Positions 55,860 through 64,000 of a DNA stretch of 64,000 nucleotides are shown here, in pieces. Within the stretch, counting starts at the first letter, position 1. The number at the start of each line of letters is the position of its first letter. A program made the translations under genes and the position numbers. Origin of the DNA: Bauldia litoralis (GTDB taxonomy: Bacteria > Pseudomonadota > Alphaproteobacteria > Rhizobiales > Kaistiaceae); assembly GCF_900104485.1 (NCBI RefSeq), contig NZ_FMXQ01000007.1, positions 186,001-250,000 on the forward strand, written 5' to 3'. The notes beneath the pieces were generated by a model, which was given only the letters and a program-made list of their open reading frames with translations, did not search any database and was not told where the DNA came from.

Positions 55860-56686
55860 CTCTCGCTGCGCGGCGGCAACAGTCCCTTGGGCGACGGGGT
55901 GAAGATCTCGCAGCCGGTCTCGGTGACGCCGACCGAATGCTCGAACTGGGCCGAGAGCGAGCGATCGCGGGTCACGGCCGTCCAGCCGTCGGAGAGGACC
56001 TTCACCTGCGGCCGGCCGAGATTGATCATCGGCTCGACGGTGAAGATCATGCCGGGCTTCAGCGGGATGCCCTCGCCGGGGCTGCCATAGTGGAGGATGT
56101 TGGGCGCGTCGTGGAAGAGCTGGCCGAGGCCGTGGCCGCAGAAGTCGCGGACGACCGAGCAGCGCTCGCCCTCGGCATATTCCTGGATCGCGTGGCCGAT
56201 GTCGCCGGTGGTGCTGCCGGGACGGATCGCCTCGATGCCGCGCATCATCGCCTCGTAGGTAACGTCGACCAGCCGCTCGGCGGCGCGCTTGACGTTGCCG
56301 ACCATGTACATCCGGCTCGAGTCGCCGTGCCAGCCATCGACGATCAGGGTGACGTCGATGTTGACGATGTCGCCGTCGCGCAGCGGCTTCTCGCCGGGGA
56401 TGCCGTGGCAGACGACGTGATTGACCGAGATGCAGGACGACTTGGTGTAGCCCTTGTAGCCGAGGGTGGCGGGCAGGGCGCTGTTGTCGACGGCGAACTG
56501 GTAGACGAAGTCGTCGATGACCTGGGTGGGGACGCCCGGCTTGACCAGGTCGGTCAGCTCGTCGAGGCATTCGGCGACCAGTCGGCCGGCCCGCCGCATG
56601 CCCTCGAAGGCCTCGGCGCCATGCAGCTTGATCGTCCCGTCATTCCTCAGCGGGACCACCGCCGCCTCGACATAGTTCACCATCAT
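55856..56686 (-). CDS. map: Methionine aminopeptidase type I
   Basis: A 276-residue cytosolic enzyme removing the initiator Met. All five metal ligands are visible: D111 (V-N-I-D-V-T), D122 (H-G-D-S-S), H185 (G-H-G-L-G), E218 (F-T-V-E-P) and E249 (F-E-H-S). The N-terminal ~20 residues are a short extension. The order sfsA-map-radC on one strand is common in alphaproteobacteria. Confidence 0.96.
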   Translation of the reverse strand: MMVNYVEAAVVPLRNDGTIKLHGAEAFEGMRRAGRLVAECLDELTDLVKPGVPTQVIDDFVYQFAVDNSALPATLGYKGYTKSSCISVNHVVCHGIPGEKPLRDGDIVNIDVTLIVDGWHGDSSRMYMVGNVKRAAERLVDVTYEAMMRGIEAIRPGSTTGDIGHAIQEYAEGERCSVVRDFCGHGLGQLFHDAPNILHYGSPGEGIPLKPGMIFTVEPMINLGRPQVKVLSDGWTAVTRDRSLSAQFEHSVGVTETGCEIFTPSPKGLLPPRSER

Positions 56687-56761
56687 CGTCTCACACGCAT
56701 TCAGCAGGATTTTCCGAGGCTCAGGATATGACGATTCTGGCCGCGCGATACAAGGGCGATG

Positions 56762-57469
56762 TCAGGAGCGGCCGACAACCGGAAGGAGGCCGTCGACGAC
56801 GATTTCCTCGGCCGACAGGGCGCAACGGCAGGCCAGCATCTCGACGCCGGCGGCCCGCGCGAGGTCGAAGGCGGCGGCATAGGCAGGGTCCATGTCGCCG
56901 GCAATCGCCATGCGGTCGGCGTCGCCGCGCTGGACCATGTAGACCATCACGGCGCGATGGCCGGCGGCGACCGCGTCCGACAATTCGGCCAGGTGCTTGG
57001 CGCCGCGCGCCGTCACCGAGTCCGGAAATTCGGCCAGCCCCGTCTGGCGAAGGAAGTGGACATTCTTGACCTCGACATAGGTGTCGGGCCGTCCGGGCCC
57101 GGTGAGCAGGATGTCGATCCGCGAGTTGCGGCCGTAGCGCACCTCCCGCTTCATCGTGGCATAGCCGGCGAGGCCCGGGATCGCGCCGGCCAGTATGGCC
57201 TCCTCGGCGAGCCGGTTGGGGAGCGCGGTGTTGATGCCGACCAGGCCGGTCTCCGTCTCGATCATCTCCCAGGACAGCGGCAGCTTGCGCTTCAGATTGG
57301 TGGAGCGGGAGAGGAGGACGCGGGCGCCCGGCGATGTCAGACCGGCCATCGCGCCGGGATTGGCGCAGTGGACGGTGACGATCTCGCCGCCGGCAAGTTC
57401 GACATCGGCGAGGAAGCGCTTGTAGCGGCGGATCAGCCGCGCTTCGATCAGCGGGGAGGGGAAACGCAT
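56762..57469 (-). CDS. sfsA: SfsA family DNA/RNA nuclease
   Basis: A 235-residue protein beginning M-R-F-P-S-P-L-I-E-A-R-L-I-x-R-Y-K-R-F, the SfsA opening. It has H-C-A-N-P-G-A-M near residue 37, the nuclease-fold motif R-I-D-I-L-L with Y-V-E-V-K-N-V (E-x-K) and F-P-D-S-V-T-A-R-G. SfsA was named for sugar fermentation stimulation; the fold is a PD-(D/E)xK-like nuclease. It precedes map by 75 bases and diverges from the CinA-type gene with an 82-base spacer. Confidence 0.94.
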   Translation of the reverse strand: MRFPSPLIEARLIRRYKRFLADVELAGGEIVTVHCANPGAMAGLTSPGARVLLSRSTNLKRKLPLSWEMIETETGLVGINTALPNRLAEEAILAGAIPGLAGYATMKREVRYGRNSRIDILLTGPGRPDTYVEVKNVHFLRQTGLAEFPDSVTARGAKHLAELSDAVAAGHRAVMVYMVQRGDADRMAIAGDMDPAYAAAFDLARAAGVEMLACRCALSAEEIVVDGLLPVVGRS

Positions 57470-57551
57470 GGGGCCGCTCCTAGCCGCAGGTTGTCGGGCA
57501 TGCAAGCCGGGTGTATTGGCTGCCAACCCTCGCGAGCCCAAGGAGACCGCC

Positions 57552-58316
57552 ATGGCGGAACAAGCGGACCAACCCATCGTCACCGCGGCCATTCTGGTGA
57601 TTGGCGACGAAATCCTCTCCGGGCGGACGAAGGACAAGAATATCGGCTACATTGCCGAATACCTGACCGCGATCGGCATTGATGTCCGCGAGGTCCGGAT
57701 CGTCTCGGATGTCGAGGACGACATCGTCGCGGCGGTCAACGCGCTGCGCGAGCGCTACACCCATGTCTTCACCACCGGCGGCATCGGGCCGACCCATGAC
57801 GACATCACCGCCGACTCCGTCGCCAAGGCGCTCGGCGTGCCGATCGACATCGACCCGCGGGCCAAGGCGCTGCTGCTTGAACGGATCCCGGCCGACCAGC
57901 TCAACGAGGCGCGGCTGCGCATGGCGCGGATCCCGGAAGGCGCGGCGCTGATCGCCAACAGCGTGTCGAAGGCGCCGGGCTTCTCGATCAAGAATGTCCA
58001 TGTCATGGCCGGCGTGCCGACGATCATGCAGGCGATGCTCGATGCGCTGGCGCCGACGCTGGCGACCGGCACGAAGATGCTGTCGCGCTCGATCCCCGCC
58101 GGGTTGAAGGAGGGCGACGTCGCCGCGCCGCTGGGCCAGTTGCAGAAGGACTTCCCGGACGTGTCGATGGGCAGCTATCCGGGGTTCCAGGAAGGCGTCG
58201 GCTTCACCACGACGCTGGTGCTGCGCTCGCGCGACGAGGCCCGGCTCGACCAGGCGACGGCCGCAGTCGAGGCGATGCTAACCGCCGCAAGGGCCGGAAC
58301 CCGCGTCGACCCCTGA
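57552..58316 (+). CDS. CinA-type molybdopterin-binding domain protein (competence/damage-inducible protein A family)
   Basis: A 254-residue protein with only the N-terminal MoCF domain of CinA: G-D-E-I-L-S-G-R-T-K-D at about 17-27, and F-T-T-G-G-I-G-P-T-H-D-D-I-T. The C-terminal nicotinamide-mononucleotide amidase domain of full CinA is absent, as in many alphaproteobacteria. The stand-alone domain may hydrolyse ADP-ribose or related compounds. AAGGAG lies six bases before the ATG. Confidence 0.88.
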   Translation: MAEQADQPIVTAAILVIGDEILSGRTKDKNIGYIAEYLTAIGIDVREVRIVSDVEDDIVAAVNALRERYTHVFTTGGIGPTHDDITADSVAKALGVPIDIDPRAKALLLERIPADQLNEARLRMARIPEGAALIANSVSKAPGFSIKNVHVMAGVPTIMQAMLDALAPTLATGTKMLSRSIPAGLKEGDVAAPLGQLQKDFPDVSMGSYPGFQEGVGFTTTLVLRSRDEARLDQATAAVEAMLTAARAGTRVDP

Positions 58317-58406
58317 TTTTCCTGTGGACCGCCGGCCGGCTGGCTTGGCATGGTTTCCCGGCGGGCCGATGGTCCGCCACCATCAATGAACGAAAAGGGG
58401 CGGGGC

Positions 58407-58913
58407 ATGGCCGATCCGAGGGCCGACAAGGCATTTCCGGTTTCATGGGACCAGTTTCACCGCGACGCGCGGGCGCTGGCCTGGAGACTTTCCGACAAGG
58501 GGTCGTGGCAGGCGATTGTCTGCGTCACCCGTGGCGGGCTGGTGCCGGCGGCGGTCATCGCCCGTGAACTCGGCATCCGGCTGATCGAGACGGTCTGCGT
58601 CGCCTCCTATCACGACTACAAGGAGCAGGGCGGCCTCGAGGTCCTCAAGCCGGTCGGGCAGTCCTTCATCGACCTCGGCGGCGGCGATGGCGCCGGCATC
58701 CTGGTGGTCGACGACCTGGTCGATACCGGGGCGACCGCCAAGGTGGTGCGGGCGATGGTGCCGAAGTGCCATTACGCCACCATGTATGCCAAGCCGGCCG
58801 GCCAGCCGCTGGTCGACACCTTCATCACCGAGGTCAGCCAGGACACCTGGATCTATTTCCCCTGGGACATGGGCTACAGCTTCCAGCCGCCGATCGCCCA
58901 GGGCGAGAAATAA
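58407..58913 (+). CDS. gpt: Xanthine (guanine) phosphoribosyltransferase
   Basis: A 168-residue purine salvage enzyme that converts xanthine, guanine or hypoxanthine and PRPP into the nucleotide. The PRPP motif [14 protein letters not shown] is clear, and [10 protein letters not shown] is the pyrophosphate loop. The tail [10 protein letters not shown] matches XGPRT and sets it apart from HGPRT. The ATG at 58407 is preferred (G-rich stretch upstream); 58386 is an in-frame alternative. Confidence 0.92.
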   Translation: MADPRADKAFPVSWDQFHRDARALAWRLSDKGSWQAIVCVTRGGLVPAAVIARELGIRLIETVCVASYHDYKEQGGLEVLKPVGQSFIDLGGGDGAGILVVDDLVDTGATAKVVRAMVPKCHYATMYAKPAGQPLVDTFITEVSQDTWIYFPWDMGYSFQPPIAQGEK

Positions 58914-58928
58914 CAGAAGAAAGATTTC

Positions 58929-59354
58929 ATGATGGCTCTCTCCCTTTCGACCGCCCAGACCATTGTCGCGGCCGCGCTCGCCCATGCCCGGAAAGCCAAC
59001 TTCAATCCGCTGAGCATCGTCGTGCTCGACGCGCGGTCGGCGGTGGTCGCCGCGGCCAGCGAGGACGGCACCAGCCTGCGCCGCTTCGAGGTCGCCCAGG
59101 GCAAGGCAGCCGGCGCGCTGGCCTTTGGCATCGGCTCGCGAAAGCTGGGCGAGATGGCGGTCGAGCGGCCGCATTTCCTGGCCGGCGCCGCGCATGTGGT
59201 CGGGGCGCTGGTGCCGGTCGCCGGCGGCGTGCTGGTCAAGGACAAGGACGGCGCGGTGATCGGCGCCGTCGGCGTGTCGGGCGACGTGTCAGACAACGAC
59301 GAGGCGGCCGCGACCGCCGGGATCGAGGCGGCCGGACTGACCGCCGAAGGCTGA
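58929..59354 (+). CDS. GlcG/HbpS family protein
   Basis: A 141-residue protein with the roadblock-like alpha-beta fold of the GlcG/HbpS/PduO-C family: L-S-I-V-V-L-D-A-R-S near residue 30, G-K-A-A-G-A-L-A-F-G and the glycine-rich G-A-V-G-V-S-G-D end. Relatives bind heme or corrinoids; others have no known ligand. Two adjacent ATGs can start it. It follows gpt by 15 bases and is probably cotranscribed. Confidence 0.87.
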   Translation: MMALSLSTAQTIVAAALAHARKANFNPLSIVVLDARSAVVAAASEDGTSLRRFEVAQGKAAGALAFGIGSRKLGEMAVERPHFLAGAAHVVGALVPVAGGVLVKDKDGAVIGAVGVSGDVSDNDEAAATAGIEAAGLTAEG

Positions 59355-59407
59355 CCCGGGCGGTCGGGCCGGGAACCACGGCCGGGCAAGCGGGTTATCC
59401 CGGAATA

Positions 59408-59425
59408 GCCCGGATTCCTCCGGGC
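59408..59425. other. Small hairpin upstream of the mgtC-like gene
   Basis: A perfect 6-bp inverted repeat, GCCCGG / CCGGGC with loop ATTCCT, lies 54 bases after the GlcG-type stop and 17 bases before the GTG start of the MgtC-like gene. Function is uncertain: a weak stop or a leader structure. Confidence 0.3.
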
Positions 59426-59442
59426 GCGATCCCGGGTGAACC

Positions 59443-59946
59443 GTGCCGTCCGACCTGTCCTTCCAGTCCCTGCTCGACACCGATCTCGGCATCGGGGTCA
59501 TGGTCTTCCGGCTGGGGCTGGCCTGCCTGCTCTGCGCCGTCATCGGCCTCGACCGGGAGTGGCGGGCGCGACCGGCCGGGCTGCGCACGCATATCCTCGT
59601 CGGGCTTGCGGCGGCGACCTTCTCGGTGATCACGCTTGAACTGATGGGCCGGGCCGAGGGCCCTGGCGACCGCACCGATCCGATCCGCGTCGTCGAGGCG
59701 GTGACGGCCGGCGTCGCCTTCCTCGCCGCCGGCACGATCATCCAGGCGCGCGGCGGCGTGCATGGCCTGACGACGGGCGCCGGCCTGTGGCTGGCGGGGG
59801 CGATCGGCACGGCGGTCGGCATCGGCGTCTATGCGGTCGCCTTTCTGGCGACGATCCTCGGCTTCGCCGTGCTTTTCCTGCTCCGCCATGTCGAGGAGAC
59901 CCTGCCGAAGAAGAAAGACGCGGAGCCCGGGCCGGACAAAGTCTGA
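59443..59946 (+). CDS. MgtC/SapB family membrane protein
   Basis: A 167-residue inner-membrane protein with four to five membrane segments. The MgtC core is visible: I-G-L-D-R-E-W-R-x-R-P-A-G-L-R-T-H near residues 31-46, F-L-A-A-G-T-I-I-Q and the L-T-T-G-A-G-L-W-L-A-G-A-I-G segment. Relatives are linked to magnesium homeostasis or F-ATPase inhibition. It lacks the C-terminal cytoplasmic domain of virulence-type MgtC. It starts with GTG. Confidence 0.9.
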   Translation: MPSDLSFQSLLDTDLGIGVMVFRLGLACLLCAVIGLDREWRARPAGLRTHILVGLAAATFSVITLELMGRAEGPGDRTDPIRVVEAVTAGVAFLAAGTIIQARGGVHGLTTGAGLWLAGAIGTAVGIGVYAVAFLATILGFAVLFLLRHVEETLPKKKDAEPGPDKV

Positions 59947-60027
59947 GAGCGCACCGCCGCGCCGGTTTATCTCCCGGCGGTTTGGCGCTAGGTGTGCTTC
60001 CGCATGACCCAAGGGCGGAGGGCGACA

Positions 60028-61152
60028 GTGGCCATCATCAACTATCTCACCACGATCGAATTCGGCGCCGGCGCACTGACGACGCTGCCGGACCAACTGA
60101 CCGCGCTCGACATCACCCGTCCGCTGATCGTCAGCGACCGCGGGCTGGAACAGACCGGTCTGGTCGCGAGGATCGCCGCCCTTTGCCCCGACGCGTCGCC
60201 GGTCTTCCTCGACGTGCCGACCAACCCGACCGAGGCGGCGGCAAAGGCGGCGCTGGCGGTCTACAAGGACAAAGCCTGCGACGGGCTGGTGGCGGCCGGC
60301 GGCGGCTCGCCGATCGACCTTGCCAAGGGCGTCGCGCTGATGGCCACTCACGCCGGCCCGCTGGAGGAGTATGCCGCGATCTATGGCGGCGTGGCGCGGG
60401 TCGGGCCGGTGGCGCCGCTGGTCGCGATTCCGACCACCGCCGGCACCGGCTCCGAGGTCGGCCGCGCGGCGCTGATCACCCTCGACGACGGCCGCAAGCT
60501 CGGCTTCATCAGCGCCCATCTCATTCCCGCCCGGGCGGTCTGCGACCCGGAACTGACGCTCGGCCTGCCGCCGTGGCTGACCGCCGCGACCGGGCTCGAC
60601 GGCTTCAGCCACTGCGTCGAGACGCTGCTGTCGCCGCGCTTCAACCCGCCGGCCGAGGCGATCGCCCTCGACGGCGCCGGCCGCATCTGGCGGAACATCG
60701 AAAGCGCCGTGTCGAACGGCGGCGACCTCGACGTGCGCACCGAGATGATGATGGGCGCGCTCGAAGGCGGCATGACCTTCCAGAAGGGGCTCGGCGCCAT
60801 TCACGCGCTGTCGCATGCGCTGGGCGGGCTCAAGGAGCCGAACCTCCATCACGGCACGCTGAACGCCATCCTGCTGCCGCCGGTGATCCGCTTCAACGCG
60901 CCCGTCTCCGGCGACAAGCTCGCCCGCCTCAACGCCGCGATCGGCCTGCCCGAGACCGCCGACCTTGCCGCCGAATGCGAGGCGCTGAACGCCCGGATCG
61001 GCATTCCGGCCGGGCTGAAGACGCTGGGGCTTGCCGAGGACGTGCTGCCCTGGGTGGTCGTCCGGGCGCTGGCCGATCACAGCCACGCCACCAACCCGCG
61101 CGAGGCAAGCGCCGAGGATTACCGCGCGATGCTCGACGAGGTGATGGTCTAG
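60028..61152 (+). CDS. Iron-containing alcohol dehydrogenase
   Basis: A 374-residue group III alcohol dehydrogenase. The NAD-binding region has [10 protein letters not shown] near residue 90. Predicted iron ligands are D191 and H195 (G-L-D-G-F-S-H), H259 (I-H-A-L-S-H) and H275 (H-H-G-T-L-N-A). A GTG at 60028 with GGAGG seven bases upstream best fits the family N-terminus; ATG 60004 and GTG 59992 are in-frame alternatives. It likely oxidises an alcohol or reduces an aldehyde; substrate unknown. Confidence 0.92.
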   Translation: MAIINYLTTIEFGAGALTTLPDQLTALDITRPLIVSDRGLEQTGLVARIAALCPDASPVFLDVPTNPTEAAAKAALAVYKDKACDGLVAAGGGSPIDLAKGVALMATHAGPLEEYAAIYGGVARVGPVAPLVAIPTTAGTGSEVGRAALITLDDGRKLGFISAHLIPARAVCDPELTLGLPPWLTAATGLDGFSHCVETLLSPRFNPPAEAIALDGAGRIWRNIESAVSNGGDLDVRTEMMMGALEGGMTFQKGLGAIHALSHALGGLKEPNLHHGTLNAILLPPVIRFNAPVSGDKLARLNAAIGLPETADLAAECEALNARIGIPAGLKTLGLAEDVLPWVVVRALADHSHATNPREASAEDYRAMLDEVMV

Positions 61153-61209
61153 AAGCCCGCACTCGCCAGCCGAACCCGACAAGACAGAAGAGAACGAGGA
61201 GAATTTCCC

Positions 61210-62061
61210 ATGGCCAATCATCCCGCCCTCCAGGCCGGCCGCGCCGCCGTCATCACCGGTGGCGCCTCCGGCATCGGGCTGGCCGCGGCCAAGCGGTTCG
61301 CCGGCCTCGGCATGAAGATCGCCATCGCCGATCTCGACCCGTCGGCGCTCGACGCGGCGGCCGCCGTGATCGATGAGGCGACGCCCGGTGGCGATGTCCA
61401 GGTCATCACCGTGCCGTGCGACGTCAGTCGGATGGAGGAGGTCCAGGCTTTGCGGGAGCGCGCCTACGACGCCTTTGGCGATGTCGCCGTGCTGATGAAC
61501 AACGCCGGGACAGCGCCGGGTGGCGGCCCGTTCGATCACTATGACCGCTGGCAGCGGGTGATCGGCGTCAACCTGTGGGGCGTGATCAACGGCGTCCATG
61601 CCTTCACCCCGGCGATGATCGGCCAGGGCACCGATGCGATGATCGTCAACACCGGCTCGAAGCAGGGGATCACCTGCCCGCCCGGCGACACCGCCTACAA
61701 CGTCTCCAAGGCGGGGGTGAAGGTGCTGACCGAGGGGCTCCAGCACGAATTGCGCAACACCGAGGGCTGCCGGGTCAGCGCCCATCTGCTGGTGCCGGGC
61801 TGGACCCATACGGCGATGACCGCCGGCGGTGCGACCGAGAAGCCGGATGGCGCCTGGTGGCCGGACCAGGTCATCGACCTGCTGCTGGAGGCGTCGGGGA
61901 AGGGCGACTTCTACATCATCTGCCCGGACAATGACGTGACCCGGGAGGTCGACGCCAAGCGGATCGTCTGGGCGGCCGGCGACATCGCCGAGAACCGGGT
62001 ACCGTTGTCGCGCTGGCACCCGGACTACAAGGAAGCCTTCGCCGACTACCTCAAGCGCTGA
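61210..62061 (+). CDS. SDR family NAD(P)-dependent oxidoreductase
   Basis: A 283-residue classical short-chain dehydrogenase: T-G-G-A-S-G-I-G-L at 17-25, N-N-A-G-T near 98, catalytic residues in N-T-G-S-K-Q and Y-N-V-S-K. It follows the iron-dependent alcohol dehydrogenase by 57 bases with a good ribosome binding site (GAGGAG), so the two may act on the same alcohol or carbonyl compound. Confidence 0.92.
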   Translation: MANHPALQAGRAAVITGGASGIGLAAAKRFAGLGMKIAIADLDPSALDAAAAVIDEATPGGDVQVITVPCDVSRMEEVQALRERAYDAFGDVAVLMNNAGTAPGGGPFDHYDRWQRVIGVNLWGVINGVHAFTPAMIGQGTDAMIVNTGSKQGITCPPGDTAYNVSKAGVKVLTEGLQHELRNTEGCRVSAHLLVPGWTHTAMTAGGATEKPDGAWWPDQVIDLLLEASGKGDFYIICPDNDVTREVDAKRIVWAAGDIAENRVPLSRWHPDYKEAFADYLKR

Positions 62062-62074
62062 GGCGCGCTGCCCG

Positions 62075-62317
62075 TCATTCGCGGCCGCGCGACGCCTTCG
62101 GCCGCGGGCGCGGATAGCGCATCGTGCGGCCGACGACGGCGGGTTCGAGGCTGAGCGGCGGGGCAATGCGACGCGTCATGGGTCTATCCGGAAAAGTCGT
62201 CGCGCCGTCGGCGAGCAGCGCGTCCACCGTGACGCCGATCATCGGGCGAAGCGAGCCGCCGGCGGCGGCGAGCACCTGCAGGGTGGCGGCGATCGAGCGG
62301 AGTCGGGTCCTGTCCAT
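62075..62317 (-). CDS. Small hypothetical protein
   Basis: An 80-residue basic protein not assigned to a family. The ATG at 62317 is preceded by GGGAG at a good distance (7 bases), which favours translation. It has a hydrophobic alanine-rich segment at about residues 7-20 and a strongly basic tail (R-Y-P-R-P-R-P-K-A-S-R-G-R). It is convergent with the SDR gene (13 bases between stops). It could be spurious. Confidence 0.4.
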   Translation of the reverse strand: MDRTRLRSIAATLQVLAAAGGSLRPMIGVTVDALLADGATTFPDRPMTRRIAPPLSLEPAVVGRTMRYPRPRPKASRGRE

Positions 62318-62425
62318 GGCGAGGCTCCCACATGCATCGGGCATCGTGGGTGCAGTTTCGCGCCGCCGGTTTGAACCGCCGCTGAGCCGGGCGTTCATCG
62401 ACGGTTCACGGGCAAGGGCAGGGCG

Positions 62426-63376
<951 letters not shown>

Positions 63377-63463
63377 TCTCGTCAGTCTCCGTCATGAAAA
63401 TATCCGCGGGCGGCGTGAGGCCGCGCGGACGCGTTCCGTCCGATATCCCCATTACACAGGCAA

Positions 63464-63503
63464 AAGCCGGCCGGCTGTGATGACGGTCACAGCCGGCCGG
63501 CTT
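63464..63503 (-). terminator. Strong terminator-like hairpin after the PadR gene
   Basis: A perfect 17-bp stem (AAGCCGGCCGGCTGTGA and its complement, loop of 6). On the minus strand it is followed by CTTTTGCC. It lies 40 bases after the PadR stop. Confidence 0.75.
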
Positions 63504-63542
63504 CAGGTCAGGTCACGCATGATGACCGGAAATGCGGACGAT

Positions 63543-64000
63543 TCAGGAGGGCTCGCCGCGGATCGCGGCGGCGGCGTCGCGCAAAATTTCCGCCAGTCGC
63601 CGCTGCTCGTCTTCGCCGGCGTCGAGCTTGCCGGCAATCGCCGCCTTCAGCGTTCGCCGCGCCTCGTTGACCTCGGCGATGACGCCGGGAATGTCGGTGT
63701 CGCCGCCGCCCTCGCGCTGCTCGTACCAGGCGCGGGCCCTGGCGACCTTCTCGCCGACCGCCGCCATCTCGGCGAGGATGCCGAGGGCGACGTCGCGGTT
63801 CTCCTCGAGATGCGCGCGTCCGGCATCGGTGATCGTGTAGACCTTCTTGTTGCCCTCGGCGCTGGCATCGGCATAGCCCGCTTCCTCGAGGTAGGTGAGG
63901 GTCGGGTAGATGACGCCGGGGCTCGGGCTGTAGGCACCGTGCGACCGCTCCTCGAGGGCCTTGATGACGTCATAGCCGTGGCGCGGCTGCTCGGCGAGCA
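63543..64000 (-). CDS. PadR family transcriptional regulator, 5' end outside the window
   Basis: The frame is open to the right edge, so the start is missing. The visible part begins L-A-E-Q-P-R-H-G-Y-D-V-I-K and continues with S-P-G-V-I-Y-P-T-L-T-Y-L-E-E-A-G-Y, the PadR winged helix, then a long helical C-terminal dimerisation region from about residue 80. The target is unknown; it is followed by a strong terminator and reads toward the homocysteine methyltransferase gene. Confidence 0.9.
   Translation of the reverse strand, partial: LAEQPRHGYDVIKALEERSHGAYSPSPGVIYPTLTYLEEAGYADASAEGNKKVYTITDAGRAHLEENRDVALGILAEMAAVGEKVARARAWYEQREGGGDTDIPGVIAEVNEARRTLKAAIAGKLDAGEDEQRRLAEILRDAAAAIRGEPS

Noticed and set aside
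63377-63542. SAM or cobalamin riboswitch upstream of the homocysteine methyltransferase
   Set aside because: The only strong structure is a simple 17-bp hairpin that fits a terminator of the upstream PadR gene; no multi-helix riboswitch pattern is visible.

Overview
The window is 64 kb of GC-rich, densely packed bacterial chromosome, almost certainly from an alphaproteobacterium and probably from the Hyphomicrobiales (Rhizobiales). The evidence is the rpe / DUF2259 secreted protein / purB arrangement, a branched-chain amino acid ABC operon carrying a DUF6867 membrane gene, a DUF1476 protein, a TorF-type porin, usg, and the sfsA-map-radC block. No rRNA, tRNA, CRISPR array, prophage or insertion sequence was recognised. 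The lineage call is inference from gene content; genus cannot be given.

Layout. 0-6.5 kb: DUF1476 protein (cut by the window edge), HpcH/HpaI aldolase, TorF-like porin, glutathione peroxidase, adenylosuccinate lyase, DUF2259 protein, ribulose-phosphate epimerase and a P1-family peptidase. 6.5-12.2 kb: a complete LIV operon (livH-M-G-F, DUF6867 gene, livK) on the minus strand. 12.2-19.8 kb: MFS transporter, RraA-like protein, family-4-like uracil-DNA glycosylase, PQQ-type sugar dehydrogenase, ABC-2 exporter and a sterol-desaturase-like oxygenase. 19.8-25.4 kb: luciferase-like oxidoreductase, a fructose-type sugar ABC transporter and an exported serine hydrolase. 25.6-30.1 kb: IclR regulator with a clear operator, a NitT/TauT-type ABC importer and a DapA-like protein, apparently one inducible uptake and catabolism operon. 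30.1-36 kb: aldo/keto reductase variant, ETF:ubiquinone oxidoreductase, and a small sugar-nucleotide/glycosyltransferase group that includes a LegB-like dehydratase. 36.1-40.9 kb: a maturation block for molybdenum hydroxylases (CoxD-like AAA+, CoxE-like VWA, split XdhC/CoxI, and a molybdopterin-binding/MocA fusion) with no structural enzyme subunits beside it.

41.8-52.1 kb contains the four components of the Anbu proteasome-like system (Anbu peptidase, transglutaminase-like, alpha-E and ATP-grasp proteins), all on the minus strand. The Anbu gene is separated from the other three by a mosaic of about 6.3 kb holding a GNAT acetyltransferase, two DUF1254 proteins, an SDR and a TetR regulator. 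The mosaic also holds relics: a truncated TetR gene joined to the tail of a second GNAT gene, and an N-terminal DUF1254-like fragment. The TetR/SDR intergenic region carries two inverted repeats with the same centre. 52.4-64 kb: GH15 glucoamylase/trehalase-like enzyme coupled to a glucose-dehydrogenase-like SDR, radC-map-sfsA, a CinA-type domain protein, xanthine phosphoribosyltransferase, a GlcG/HbpS protein, an MgtC-like protein, iron-dependent alcohol dehydrogenase, an SDR, a small ORF, homocysteine S-methyltransferase and a PadR regulator cut by the window edge.

The region is mostly metabolic and transport genes. The parts most worth a second look are the split Anbu locus with its mosaic insert and concentric operator, the DapA-like/NitT operon in which the usual catalytic motifs are changed, and the orphan molybdenum-hydroxylase maturation block.
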